From positions 15,060 to 51,707 of the forward strand of contig JAAUZE010000020.1 of NCBI GenBank assembly GCA_014804755.1: a DNA stretch of 36,648 nt, in the 5' to 3' direction. The DNA is from Lachnospiraceae bacterium. GTDB taxonomy: Bacteria; Bacillota; Clostridia; Lachnospirales; Lachnospiraceae. The notes beneath the pieces were generated by a model. The model saw nothing but the letters and a program-made list of their open reading frames with translations. It did no database searches and was not told the origin of the DNA. Made by a program: the position numbers and the translations under genes. Each line of letters opens with the position of its first letter. Position 1 is the first letter of the stretch. Shown one piece after another: positions 1 through 7,832 of the stretch.

Positions 1-1698
1 AACGGCGTGTTGACAGCAGAGGACGAGACGGCTTCCTTCGGGGAGACGGCTTCACTTGTTCTTTCGCCCGATAAGGAGCGCCTAAAGGCGGACGGCGAGG
101 ATTTGATCTTTTTGACGATTGCGGCGCATTCTGCGGAAGGCGTGTTTGTGGCGAATGCGAAAAACCGTGTGAACGTCTCTGTGAGCGGAGCGGGCCGGCT
201 TGTCGGATTAGACAGCGGGGACAGCACGGATTACGACGAGTATAAGGGCACTTCAAAGAGGTTGTTTGGCGGGAAGCTGCTCGCCATCATCGCGGGAAAG
301 CAGGACGAGGGAGAGATTTTGGTGCGCGTGGCTTCACCGGGGCTTCCCGATGCGGAACTGACCCTGTTTGCGGAGCGGGCGGCGTTGCCGGAGGGCGCGA
401 GCGATGCGTTCATAGAGAATGTACCGACGGGGAGCACGACCCTCGATTTGGAGCTATCTGAGGGCTGTCGGGGATGCGATGCAGAGCGGCCGGAGGGCTG
501 TCGGGAATGCGATGAAGAACAGCCGGAGGGAAATTCGATATGCAGGACGGAGGATATTCCGATCCGTAAAATCGAACTGACGGCGTGCAGACAGATATTT
601 GATGCGTCGCACATTCAGACAGAGGTGGAGGCGGTCGTATTTCCGCCGGATGCCGTCTATGAGATGGAATGGGCAGCGGTCACACAGACCGGTGTGGAGA
701 CGAATATCGCTAAAGTGACGCCGATTGGGGACAACTGTGCCGGTGCGTCGGATGAGGGAACATGCGGCACAGCGCAGACGGCGGGAATGCTGGGCAGCAG
801 GCGGGCGCTTGTGCGCGTTTGCGGTGATGGCGCGTTTCGGCTTCGCTGCTACAGCAGGAACGGAAAACCTGACCCTGATGTTATTTCTGAGTTGGAGATG
901 GAGGTGACGGGACTTGGCAGTGCGGTCATCGACCCGTACGGGGCGCTTGTGAAAGCAAGCCTTTACAATCTGAGCCGTGAGACACTTGACGAGGTGTCCG
1001 AGGGCGGCGTCAAGGCCGGAGAGAACAGGCAGCGAATTGTCGGGTTTCGCAATGTTTCTTTCGGCAGAGCAGGCTCCGACCGCTTCCGCATAAACGTCAT
1101 TCACTGGCATTGCAACGACCCGTTTTCCTTTTCCTTATGGAGCGGCATGCCGGATGAGGAGGGTTCGGAAAAACTCGGTGACTTTACCTATCAGGCGGAT
1201 TTTGTGTGGCAGACTTATATTTCAAACAGCTACCGGTTGGAGAAGAAGCTGAAAGGCATGAAGGATCTTTGTTTTGTGTTCGAGGCGACGCCGCAGAGGG
1301 TGTATTTTGGTGGCTTTGCGTTTGAGGGTGAGGAAGAGGCATATGCGGAAATCAGCGCATGTGAGTACTCCGGTATCCATGGGGATCATTTTGTCGTGGA
1401 GGAGAGCGCCGTCCGCCATATCGGGAATAATGTGTTTATGGAGTTTGACGGGCTTGATTTTACAAGAGGAATCACGAGCGTTACCATAAAAGGAAAGACG
1501 CATCATGCGCATGATTCCGTCCATATGCGTGTTGTCGGCGAGTGGGGAGAGAAAAAAGAAATACTGGAATTTTCCCACACGGAAGAAGAGACAGAAATCG
1601 CATTCCCTGTTCAGATACCGGCGGGCAGGGCGGACGTCAAATTTGACTTTTTACCCGGCTGTGACTTTGATCTTGTGAGCTTCCGGTTTGAGGCATGA
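1..1698 (+). CDS. Glycoside hydrolase family 2-like protein, C-terminal part (5' truncated by window)
   Basis: The reading frame is open from the first base, so the start lies outside the window and only about 565 C-terminal residues are visible. The first ~115 residues look like the Ig-like C-terminal domain of large GH2 beta-galactosidases (a segment around VSGAGRLVGLDSGDSTD). A short Cys-rich linker follows (nt 460-530), made by an in-frame 33-nt tandem duplication. The last ~250 residues look like two beta-sandwich carbohydrate-binding modules of the CBM6 kind, the first around residues 340-450 and the second around 455-563. No catalytic residues are visible, so the enzyme class is inferred from the accessory domains alone. 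The gene ends at a strong hairpin terminator. It is probably involved in breakdown of plant or host glycans; the substrate cannot be told. Confidence 0.6.
   Translation, partial: NGVLTAEDETASFGETASLVLSPDKERLKADGEDLIFLTIAAHSAEGVFVANAKNRVNVSVSGAGRLVGLDSGDSTDYDEYKGTSKRLFGGKLLAIIAGKQDEGEILVRVASPGLPDAELTLFAERAALPEGASDAFIENVPTGSTTLDLELSEGCRGCDAERPEGCRECDEEQPEGNSICRTEDIPIRKIELTACRQIFDASHIQTEVEAVVFPPDAVYEMEWAAVTQTGVETNIAKVTPIGDNCAGASDEGTCGTAQTAGMLGSRRALVRVCGDGAFRLRCYSRNGKPDPDVISELEMEVTGLGSAVIDPYGALVKASLYNLSRETLDEVSEGGVKAGENRQRIVGFRNVSFGRAGSDRFRINVIHWHCNDPFSFSLWSGMPDEEGSEKLGDFTYQADFVWQTYISNSYRLEKKLKGMKDLCFVFEATPQRVYFGGFAFEGEEEAYAEISACEYSGIHGDHFVVEESAVRHIGNNVFMEFDGLDFTRGITSVTIKGKTHHAHDSVHMRVVGEWGEKKEILEFSHTEEETEIAFPVQIPAGRADVKFDFLPGCDFDLVSFRFEA
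460..525 (+). repeat. 33-nt in-frame tandem duplication (two copies)
   Basis: Two adjacent 33-nt copies (460-492 and 493-525) differ at only a few positions. They encode EGCRGCDAERP and EGCRECDEEQP, followed by a partial third copy (EGN). The duplication sits in the linker between the Ig-like and CBM-like domains of the GH2-type protein. Confidence 0.85.
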
Positions 1699-1716
1699 GG
1701 GAAATGCGCAAAAGCA

Positions 1717-1752
1717 GCCGCCCGCCAAAGCAGATTGGCGGGCGGTTTATTT
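1717..1752. terminator. Bidirectional terminator between GH2-like gene and valS
   Basis: A perfect 11-bp GC-rich stem (CCGCCCGCCAA, 1718-1728, with TTGGCGGGCGG, 1735-1745) has a 6-nt loop and is followed by TTTATTT on the plus strand. On the minus strand the hairpin is followed by a weaker T-rich run. It lies between two convergent genes and can serve both. Confidence 0.85.
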
Positions 1753-1771
1753 CCGCCTGCTTTTGCTGATT

Positions 1772-4141
1772 TTAGTTTCTGATCGTTATTTTTTCGGCAC
1801 CGGTGCAAGCCGCGATGTCTTTCTGCGACTTTCTATAAAAATCCCGGAACTTTATAGGGCATGTTATGATGAGCTCCGGAATTTGATCCTTCATGGACAT
1901 CTGGTTTTCTGTTTTTTGCTTACGGACGTCAAAGATGACTTTTTTCAGATGCTCCCCGAATTCAATATAGATGCGATTTTCTTTTTTCGTCTCCCATATT
2001 GTCTGATGCAGGGATATTTTCTGCTCCTGCTCTCTGAAATAAGATTGATAAATATATTCCGTTACATAAGGGGTATAGACGGCATACAATTTTAATATCC
2101 CAAGAAGACTATGATATACTGCGATCTGCCCGGAATATCGCTGCGCGGCACCGTGTTTTTCGGGCTGATAGAGTCGTTCTTTTGCGAGCTCGATATAATA
2201 ATCACAAAAATCCTTCCAAAACAAATGGTCAATTTCGTGTCGGGCCTGTCCGATTTCATAGTCATTTAAAAGCGTTGTCACCCTTATGGTTGTTTCATTT
2301 ACTCTTTGCAATATCCATTGATCGATCGGCAGCAGCTCGGATTCCTCATATGTCTGAGGCTTTTCAAAATTCTCCAGCTGCATGACGGCAAACTTTGCCG
2401 CATTGTACAACTTTTTTAGGAAACGCTTGGAGATGTTTAATTCCTCTTCGCTAAAGAAGGTATCTGTTCCGAGCTTACTGTTTGCGGACCAATAACGTAT
2501 GGCATCTGCAGAATGCGTTTCGATCAGAGCCATAGGAGAATTGGAATCATGTTTGGATTTGCTTATTTTTTCGCCCGGCTTCGCAAGAACAAATCCGCTG
2601 ATCATGATGTCTTTCCAAGGGATCTGTCCCGTATGGTACAAGCTCTTTACAATGGAGTAAAATGCCCATGTGCGGATGATCTCATGCGCCTGACATCGCA
2701 TTCCCATCGGTAAGATCTGATCGGAAATATCATTTTCCTCACCGTAGCGTGCATTGATGAGCGTCGTCACAGAAGACGTAGCCCATGTGTCAAATACGGC
2801 CTGCTCCGGCAGAAATTCATTGCATCCGCAATCACAGGGATGCAAAGGGCGGCTTTCCAGCGGATTGACAGGCAATTGCGCATCTTCGGCAAAGACCGGC
2901 GTTTTGCAATTTTTACAGTACCATACGGGGAACGGAACGCCAAAATACCGCTGCCTTGAGATGCACCAGTCCCATTTGAGGTTTTCTACCCATAGTTGAT
3001 AGCGGCTTTTCATATGGGCAGGATGCCAGTTGATCTCATCCGCTGCCTTTAAAAACCGTTCCTTTTGCGTTAACACATCAATGTACCACTGCTTGGATGG
3101 GATAAACTCGACGTCATTTCCGCATCGTTCATGTACGGCAACCATGTGAGTGATCTCCTCCTGTTTTACCAAAAGTCCCCGCTCCCGTAAAAGAGCAATG
3201 ATATGCGTTCTTGCCTGGGGGATTCGCATCCCGCCGATAAAGGGGACGCTTTCCGTGATCGTTCCGTCAGGTGTGATGATTTTTTGATATGCAAGATTGT
3301 GCTTCTGATACCATTCGATATCAGTGGAATCACCAAAGGTAGCGCACATAACGGCGCCTGTTCCTTTATCCGTCCGGACAGCTTCGTCTGTCAGGATCGG
3401 AATTTCGAGATCATATAAAGGAACAGTTGCGGTTTGTCCGACATAATCTTTGTATCTGTTGTCATCAGGATGCACAAAAATACAAACGCATCCTGCAAGC
3501 AGCTCCGGTCTGGTCGTTGCGATAAGCAGATTTCCGAGGGGTGTGCCAAAATGTAAATAATGAAAGGTTGTGTTACATTCTTTTGCTTCCAATTCGGCCT
3601 GCGCAATGGAAGTCTGACATTCTGTACACCAGAGAACGGGGGACTCCTTCATATATGCTTTTTTGCTCTTTGCCAGTTCAATAAAGGATTTCTGTGATAT
3701 TTTCTGCGATAAGTCGGAGATGGTCTGATATTGCAGAGTCCAATCGACACTAAAGCCCAGCCGCTTCCACAGGTTTTTGTATTCATTTTCATATTTATCA
3801 ACGGTACGCATGCACTTTGACCGAAATTCGCTTCGCGGCAATGTGCCTGCACGAAGCTGTTCCTCCCGTTCAACTAAGCGCTCTGTGGGCAGCCCGTTAT
3901 CGTCAAAACCAAACGGATAGAATACATCATATCCCTGCATTCGTTTGAATCTCGCAATGATCTCTGCCTGCGTATAAGAAAACACATGTCCGATATGCAG
4001 TTTCCCGCTTACCGTTGGCGGCGGTGTATCAATGGAAAATATCTTTTTGCCCGATCCGTTTTGATACTTGTAAATTTCCTCCTGCTCCCAAAATTGTTCC
4101 AGCTCCTCCTCGATTTTTCGAAAATCGTACTTCTTGTCCAT
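1772..4141 (-). CDS. valS: Valyl-tRNA synthetase, archaeal-type
   Basis: Class I aminoacyl-tRNA synthetase that charges tRNA-Val. The start at 4141 (MDKKYDF) is chosen because AGGAGG lies 7 nt upstream; a longer frame would run back into the T-box. The protein is 789 aa. The HIGH motif is at residues 49-52 within PPPTVSGKLHIGH, and KISKSK is at about 525-530. The segment FGFDDNGLPTERLVE matches the archaeal/rickettsial ValS type; usual bacterial ValS has GMDHAGIATQ there. It is shorter than the usual ~880 aa and no long C-terminal coiled-coil arm is obvious. It is transcribed from its own promoter through a valine T-box. It may be a second, regulated copy next to a standard ValS elsewhere, but that cannot be seen here. 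Confidence 0.93.
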   Translation of the reverse strand: MDKKYDFRKIEEELEQFWEQEEIYKYQNGSGKKIFSIDTPPPTVSGKLHIGHVFSYTQAEIIARFKRMQGYDVFYPFGFDDNGLPTERLVEREEQLRAGTLPRSEFRSKCMRTVDKYENEYKNLWKRLGFSVDWTLQYQTISDLSQKISQKSFIELAKSKKAYMKESPVLWCTECQTSIAQAELEAKECNTTFHYLHFGTPLGNLLIATTRPELLAGCVCIFVHPDDNRYKDYVGQTATVPLYDLEIPILTDEAVRTDKGTGAVMCATFGDSTDIEWYQKHNLAYQKIITPDGTITESVPFIGGMRIPQARTHIIALLRERGLLVKQEEITHMVAVHERCGNDVEFIPSKQWYIDVLTQKERFLKAADEINWHPAHMKSRYQLWVENLKWDWCISRQRYFGVPFPVWYCKNCKTPVFAEDAQLPVNPLESRPLHPCDCGCNEFLPEQAVFDTWATSSVTTLINARYGEENDISDQILPMGMRCQAHEIIRTWAFYSIVKSLYHTGQIPWKDIMISGFVLAKPGEKISKSKHDSNSPMALIETHSADAIRYWSANSKLGTDTFFSEEELNISKRFLKKLYNAAKFAVMQLENFEKPQTYEESELLPIDQWILQRVNETTIRVTTLLNDYEIGQARHEIDHLFWKDFCDYYIELAKERLYQPEKHGAAQRYSGQIAVYHSLLGILKLYAVYTPYVTEYIYQSYFREQEQKISLHQTIWETKKENRIYIEFGEHLKKVIFDVRKQKTENQMSMKDQIPELIITCPIKFRDFYRKSQKDIAACTGAEKITIRN

Positions 4142-4173
4142 ATGGATACCTCCTGAAATAGTTTTCAATACAG

Positions 4174-4477
4174 ACAAAAAAATCCGCCCTCGGCAAATAC
4201 ATTGCCTAGGGCGGATTAACATATCCGTGGTACCACCTATTTTCAGAAATACTTCTGCACTCATTACAATACGGGAAACGTCCATGCGATTCCGATATTG
4301 CTTCCCCTGATAACGGTGGGAATCTCCGTTGAAGTCTACTTGGAATGATCCGTTCGGTTCAAAGCTCAAAGGCTACTTCCATACGCCCATCACGAAAGTT
4401 TTCACCAACCACTTTCTCTCTGTTCATCCGGAATCGTATGTACTCCTCCTCGTCAATGCCTTTTGTCTGTAATTGTT
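4174..4477 (-). promoter_or_regulatory. T-box leader (valine, GUA specifier) of valS
   Basis: Read on the minus strand, the leader contains the conserved T-box core GGTGGTACCACGG (4225-4237). A terminator follows, with an outer 10-bp stem at 4181-4190/4208-4217 and an oligo-T run (4174-4182). In Stem I the segment GAAGTAGCC carries GTA (4374-4376) in the position expected for the specifier codon, just 3' of a CGTATG that pairs with CATACG. GUA codes for valine and agrees with the gene downstream. Uncharged tRNA-Val is expected to pair with the specifier and with UGGU of the T-box, which stabilises the antiterminator and switches valS on when valine is short. Confidence 0.93.
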
Positions 4478-4483
4478 AGTGAT

Positions 4484-4513
4484 AATATAATCACAGATAC
4501 GTTTCCTTGTCAA
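4484..4513 (-). promoter_or_regulatory. Promoter of the valS T-box transcript
   Basis: On the minus strand TTGACA (4508-4513) is followed after 18 nt by TATATT (4484-4489). The -35 box starts 4 nt after the stop codon of the upstream GNAT gene, so valS has an independent promoter and the T-box begins near 4477. Confidence 0.75.
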
Positions 4514-4516
4514 TAC

Positions 4517-5047
4517 TTATTGTGTAAAATTGATGAAATTCTGAGGAATCAATTCGTAATCAACGGCGGACTGCCATTCCCCAAGCTGATCCTGCCATGA
4601 ATTTTCCCGAACACCGAGCTTTTGAAATCCCAGCTGCTCGTAAACATGCTGCGCTCTTTTGTTGGTGAGATTCGTGTCAAGAATGATCTTTTCATATCCC
4701 AGATCGTGAAATAATGATGAGATCAGCATACTGAGCAGCTTTTTGCCAAGGCCTTTATCATGCAGAGAAAAATCGCAGATTTTGATGCCAATCTCAGCAG
4801 TACGGCTGCCAATATTATGGTAATTCATTTCACCGATCGGAACGCTGTCAAGCTCGATGATTAAGCGCCTTCCGGAATCATCGCTGTCAGCTTTCAGGTT
4901 TTCGGCGACGTCTGCCGCGGTCTGTCCAAGCCCGTTCGGAAAACCCGCATGCGCCATCACGGTTCCGTCATTCCACCAAGCCGCTAATTGTCCGGCATCG
5001 TCCGTTGTTGCATTTCTGATCGTCAGATCTTCAAATTGTAGTAACAT
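4517..5047 (-). CDS. GNAT family N-acetyltransferase
   Basis: A 176-aa protein with a complete GNAT fold: an N-terminal LTIRNATTDDAGQLAAWW strand/helix, a central EIGIKICD strand, the acetyl-CoA loop DKGLGKKLL, and a C-terminal RAQHVYEQLGFQKLG. It transfers an acetyl group from acetyl-CoA to an unknown amine acceptor in the cytoplasm. The start at 5047 (MLLQFEDL) is chosen because GGGAGG lies 6 nt upstream; a longer frame back to 5155 would cross a well-formed small leader ORF. It lies directly upstream of the T-box valS, but that gene has its own promoter. A tRNA-, peptide- or drug-acetylating role is possible; the sequence does not decide. Confidence 0.85.
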   Translation of the reverse strand: MLLQFEDLTIRNATTDDAGQLAAWWNDGTVMAHAGFPNGLGQTAADVAENLKADSDDSGRRLIIELDSVPIGEMNYHNIGSRTAEIGIKICDFSLHDKGLGKKLLSMLISSLFHDLGYEKIILDTNLTNKRAQHVYEQLGFQKLGVRENSWQDQLGEWQSAVDYELIPQNFINFTQ

Positions 5048-5070
5048 ACTAAGCCTCCCTGATTTGAGGG

Positions 5071-5127
5071 CTACACGATCGTTACCCTCCTGATTTGTCT
5101 GTGGGTTTCGAATACGGTATGTCTCAT
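5071..5127 (-). CDS. Putative 18-aa leader peptide upstream of the GNAT gene
   Basis: An 18-codon ORF (MRHTVFETHRQIRRVTIV) has an excellent ribosome binding site, AAAGGAGG, 7 nt before its ATG. It ends 23 nt before the GNAT start codon. Within it, CAAATCAGGAGG resembles the GNAT binding-site region CAAATCAGGGAGG, so the binding-site context appears twice about 31 nt apart. GAGGG inside the ORF can pair with CCCTC just after its stop, while CCCT there can pair with AGGG of the GNAT binding site. This suggests two competing small hairpins and translational control, which is inference. It could also be a non-functional relic of a start-site duplication. Confidence 0.45.
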   Translation of the reverse strand: MRHTVFETHRQIRRVTIV

Positions 5128-5167
5128 ATGAATTCCTCCTTTCCATCCGTGTCACGTTGTTTTGCGA

Positions 5168-5184
5168 ACGTCTGATTCAGACGT
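5168..5184. promoter_or_regulatory. Perfect 17-bp palindrome at the GNAT transcription start (candidate operator)
   Basis: ACGTCTGA-T-TCAGACGT is a perfect 8-bp inverted repeat about one helical turn past the -10 box on the minus strand, at roughly +1 to +17. A repressor bound there would block the GNAT promoter. As RNA it could also form a 5'-end hairpin that protects the transcript. Confidence 0.55.
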
Positions 5185-5191
5185 ATCAATC

Positions 5192-5220
5192 ATTATAATG
5201 GATGTAGATTGAAAAATCAA
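5192..5220 (-). promoter_or_regulatory. Promoter of leader ORF / GNAT gene
   Basis: On the minus strand TTGATT (5215-5220) is followed after 17 nt by a perfect TATAAT (5192-5197). Confidence 0.75.
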
Positions 5221-5250
5221 AGATTTTTCAAAAGCGAACTTGTTCGCTTT
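5211..5250. repeat. Paired-hairpin element 1
   Basis: Two hairpins stand back to back: GAAAAATC/GATTTTTC (5211-5218/5222-5229) with a 3-nt loop, then AAAGCGAAC/GTTCGCTTT (5231-5239/5242-5250). The layout resembles the paired hairpins at about 12935, 18557, 21192 and 22318. The first hairpin overlaps the -35 region of the GNAT promoter. The rest of 5251-5370 shows no gene. Confidence 0.55.
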
Positions 5251-5371
5251 GCAAATCTTGTGCTGACGCCCAAATTGGCGGGCTATTAGCAGCATGGAGG
5301 ATGTGGTGCCGGCGTTCAATAGTATCAGCTTAATCCAATTATTTTTTACGGAAAGAAAAAGATTTAGATGC

Positions 5372-5400
5372 TTGCTTTTTGTAAATGAATATGATATGCT
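5372..5400 (+). promoter_or_regulatory. Likely promoter of the GH4 / amino-sugar cluster
   Basis: TTGCTT (5372-5377) is followed after 17 nt by TATGCT (5395-5400), about 55 nt upstream of the GH4 start codon, in an AT-rich stretch. The boxes are imperfect. Confidence 0.5.
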
Positions 5401-5454
5401 GATAGTAACATATTTAAGAATATTAAAAAAGTAGCATAAAATGGAGGGTTGCGT

Positions 5455-6759
5455 ATGAAGCTTGTGATCATCGGTGGGGGCAGCAGTTACACGCCGGAAT
5501 TGGTAGAAGGAGTGATATTACACAGGGAATCTCTGCCTGTGAAGGAGATCGTACTGATCGATGTGCCGGAGGGAGAGCAGAAGGTGCGGATCAATACCGC
5601 GTTCGCAAAGCGCATGCTGAAAAAGGCAGGACATGAGGCAGATGTCCGCTATACGTTTGATCGGCTGGAAGGCCTTTCGGGTGCGGCATTTGTCATTACG
5701 CAGCTTCGTGTCGGCGGTCTTGATGCACGGGAAAAGGATGAGCGGATTCCGTTAAAATATGATATGATAGGACAGGAGACAACGGGAGCGGGCGGCTTTT
5801 TTAAGGCGCTGCGCACGATTCCCGTGATACTGGATATTTGCAAGGATATGGAGAAGGTCTGCCCGGATGCATGGCTTATCAATTTTACCAATCCGGCGGG
5901 CATCGTGACGGAGGCGGTCTTAAAGCATACGAAGGTGCGTTGTATCGGTCTTTGCAATGTTCCGATCAATATGCGCCATGACGCGGCGGAGCGGCTGCAG
6001 GTGTCTGCGGAGGATTTAGACTGCCGGTTTATCGGACTTAATCATCTGAGTGTGATGACGCACGCGTTTTATCAGGGAGAAAACAGAATACATGAGGCGC
6101 TTCAGGCAGGAAATGAAGAAAGCGTTGTAAAAAATATCGAAAAAAATGACGGGATGGACGATATGGCAAGAGAGCTTGGCTGTATGCTTTCCCCGTATCT
6201 GCAATATTTTTATTTCGAGAGGGCATCTCTGCGGCACGAAAAGCAGGAAGCGCTCGGGCTGGAAGGCACGCGTGCCGTTCAGGTGAAAAAAGTAGAACAG
6301 GATTTGTTTACCTGTTATCAGGACGAGCAGCTGGATGAAAAGCCGGAGGCGCTTGCAAAGCGCGGCGGTGCGAGATATTCGGAGGCGGCGATCAATCTGA
6401 TCGACAGTATTTATCACGACAGGCGGGACGTACAGGTCGTTGATACCTTAAATAGAGGAACGATCGGGCAGCTTGCGGACGACGCCGTGATCGAGACGAA
6501 CTGTGTGATCGGAAAAGACGGGGCGACACCGCTTGCGGCGAAGGAGTTTCCGCCGATCTTTTTAGGATTGATGGAGCAGGTCAAGGCGTATGAGAGCCTG
6601 ACCGTTGAGGCGGCAGTGGAAGGTGACAGAAACAAGGCGCTGCTTGCGCTTATGCATCATCCGCTTGTACACGAAATGCCGGATGCGCGCGCCATGATGG
6701 AAGAGATGATGGAAGCGCACAAGCCGTATCTGCCTGCTTTTTTCAGAGCCGAGTCATAA
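5455..6759 (+). CDS. GH4 family 6-phospho-beta-glucosidase
   Basis: A 434-aa cytoplasmic GH4 enzyme. These use NAD+ and a divalent metal to hydrolyse phosphorylated disaccharides by a redox mechanism. The N-terminus is a Rossmann motif (VIIGGGSSYTPELVEG, residues 4-19). FTNPAG is at 144-149. The metal-binding Cys is in GLCNVPIN (C167), and a second ligand is the His of GLNHLSV (H197). CN-x-P is typical of the phospho-glucosidase branch (LicH/CelF type). The ATG at 5455 is chosen over TTG at 5449 because GGAGGG sits 6 nt before it. It is followed by a sugar kinase, a ROK regulator and nagB, so phosphorylated chitobiose or another amino-sugar disaccharide is a plausible substrate. That is inferred from context. 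Confidence 0.88.
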   Translation: MKLVIIGGGSSYTPELVEGVILHRESLPVKEIVLIDVPEGEQKVRINTAFAKRMLKKAGHEADVRYTFDRLEGLSGAAFVITQLRVGGLDAREKDERIPLKYDMIGQETTGAGGFFKALRTIPVILDICKDMEKVCPDAWLINFTNPAGIVTEAVLKHTKVRCIGLCNVPINMRHDAAERLQVSAEDLDCRFIGLNHLSVMTHAFYQGENRIHEALQAGNEESVVKNIEKNDGMDDMARELGCMLSPYLQYFYFERASLRHEKQEALGLEGTRAVQVKKVEQDLFTCYQDEQLDEKPEALAKRGGARYSEAAINLIDSIYHDRRDVQVVDTLNRGTIGQLADDAVIETNCVIGKDGATPLAAKEFPPIFLGLMEQVKAYESLTVEAAVEGDRNKALLALMHHPLVHEMPDARAMMEEMMEAHKPYLPAFFRAES

Positions 6760-6774
6760 AGAGAAGCTGGTGGA

Positions 6775-6867
6775 ATGGTAAAGAACGGACAAGGGAAAAC
6801 GCCACGGAATCCAGATGATGAAGTGCATATAAAGCGTTTTTATGAAAAGACAGGAGAGACAGCTTAG
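6775..6867 (+). CDS. Possible 30-aa small protein between GH4 and sugar kinase
   Basis: An ATG ORF of 30 codons (begins MVKNGQGKTPRNPDDE, ends EKTGETA) fills most of the gap between the GH4 gene and the kinase. It is charged and has no membrane segment. The upstream GGTGGA directly abuts the ATG, so the ribosome binding site is poor. It may be a translated small protein, a coupling ORF, or chance. Confidence 0.25.
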   Translation: MVKNGQGKTPRNPDDEVHIKRFYEKTGETA

Positions 6868-6882
6868 GAACGGAGGATGGCA

Positions 6883-7818
6883 ATGTATGTGATGGGAGTC
6901 GATGCGGGCGGAACAAAGACGCGCTGCATGATTTGTGATGAAAAAGAGCATATCGTCGGCAGGGGGGAGGCAGGGGCTGCCCAGCATCAGATGTACGGGA
7001 TCGCGCAGACGAAAGAGAATCTTACGCTTGCCGTGGAGCGGGCGCTTACGCAGGCAAAGCTTTGCCTTTCGGACATTTCCTATGCGGTTCTCGGCATGTC
7101 GGGCGCGGACGGTGAGGATGATTTTGCGCTGCTCATTCCTGCGGTGGGCGAGGTGTTGTCCGACGTGCCGTATGAAGTTTTGCATGATTCGTGGATCGGT
7201 TTGCGCGCAGCGCTGGGCGGAGCGAACGGCTTGATAGAGGGTGTGGTGTCCATCTGCGGTACAGGCGCGGCGCATGCGGGCATGAATGGACGGGGCGAGC
7301 GGTTGACGCTTCGAAATCTCGATTATATAACGGGTAATTGCGGCGGAGGAGGGGAACTGTGCGAGAGGGCGCTTCACTATGCGTTCCGTTCCGAGGAAGG
7401 CACGTATGACAAATCTCTGCTGGAAGAACTCATTCCTCCCATTTTTGAGGTAAAGACCATGGAGGAGGTCTGCGGTCTGATCAAAAACGACGGACCGAAT
7501 GAGAAACAGCGCTACGGTATCCCGATTGTTGTTTTTGAAGCGGCGAAGCGCGGAGACGGGGTTGCGGCAAAGCTGCTGTCCGACATGGGCAGGGAAGAAG
7601 GGCGTTATGCTGCCGCTGTCATAAAGAAACTCGGAATGACGGAGAAAAAGGTTCCCGTCGTACTGATAGGAAGTTTGTTTCAGACAGGGGAACATCTGTT
7701 GATTGACGCGTACATGGAACAGGTACATATGGCAGCGCCGCAGGCATATCCTGTCATTCTGAAAGAAGAGCCGGTTTTGGGCGCGGTCCGTTTTGCGCTT
7801 GACAAAATGAGGCGGTAA
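6883..7818 (+). CDS. BadF/BadG/BcrA/BcrD-type N-acetylglucosamine kinase
   Basis: A 311-aa ASKHA-fold sugar kinase that uses ATP to phosphorylate free N-acetylglucosamine (or glucosamine) in the cytoplasm. The phosphate-1 motif MGVDAGGTKT is at the extreme N-terminus. The segments HDSWIGLRAALGG and SICGTGAAHAG match the family's acidic and phosphate-2 motifs, and LDYITGNCGGGGEL follows. The ATG at 6883 is preferred over 6877 because GGAGG (6872-6876) lies 6 nt before it. It lies between GH4 and a ROK repressor in one direction, upstream of nagB, so its product can feed glucosamine-6-phosphate metabolism. No nagA deacetylase is present in the window. Confidence 0.82.
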   Translation: MYVMGVDAGGTKTRCMICDEKEHIVGRGEAGAAQHQMYGIAQTKENLTLAVERALTQAKLCLSDISYAVLGMSGADGEDDFALLIPAVGEVLSDVPYEVLHDSWIGLRAALGGANGLIEGVVSICGTGAAHAGMNGRGERLTLRNLDYITGNCGGGGELCERALHYAFRSEEGTYDKSLLEELIPPIFEVKTMEEVCGLIKNDGPNEKQRYGIPIVVFEAAKRGDGVAAKLLSDMGREEGRYAAAVIKKLGMTEKKVPVVLIGSLFQTGEHLLIDAYMEQVHMAAPQAYPVILKEEPVLGAVRFALDKMRR

Positions 7819-7832
7819 AAAGGAGTGCGGAT

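Noticed and set aside
454-1110. Minus-strand open frame opposite the GH2-like gene
   Set aside because: Arg/His-rich shadow translation without a ribosome binding site.
5291-5435. Open frame of about 46 codons upstream of the GH4 gene
   Set aside because: No ribosome binding site, overlaps the likely promoter, and composition is that of AT-rich noncoding DNA.
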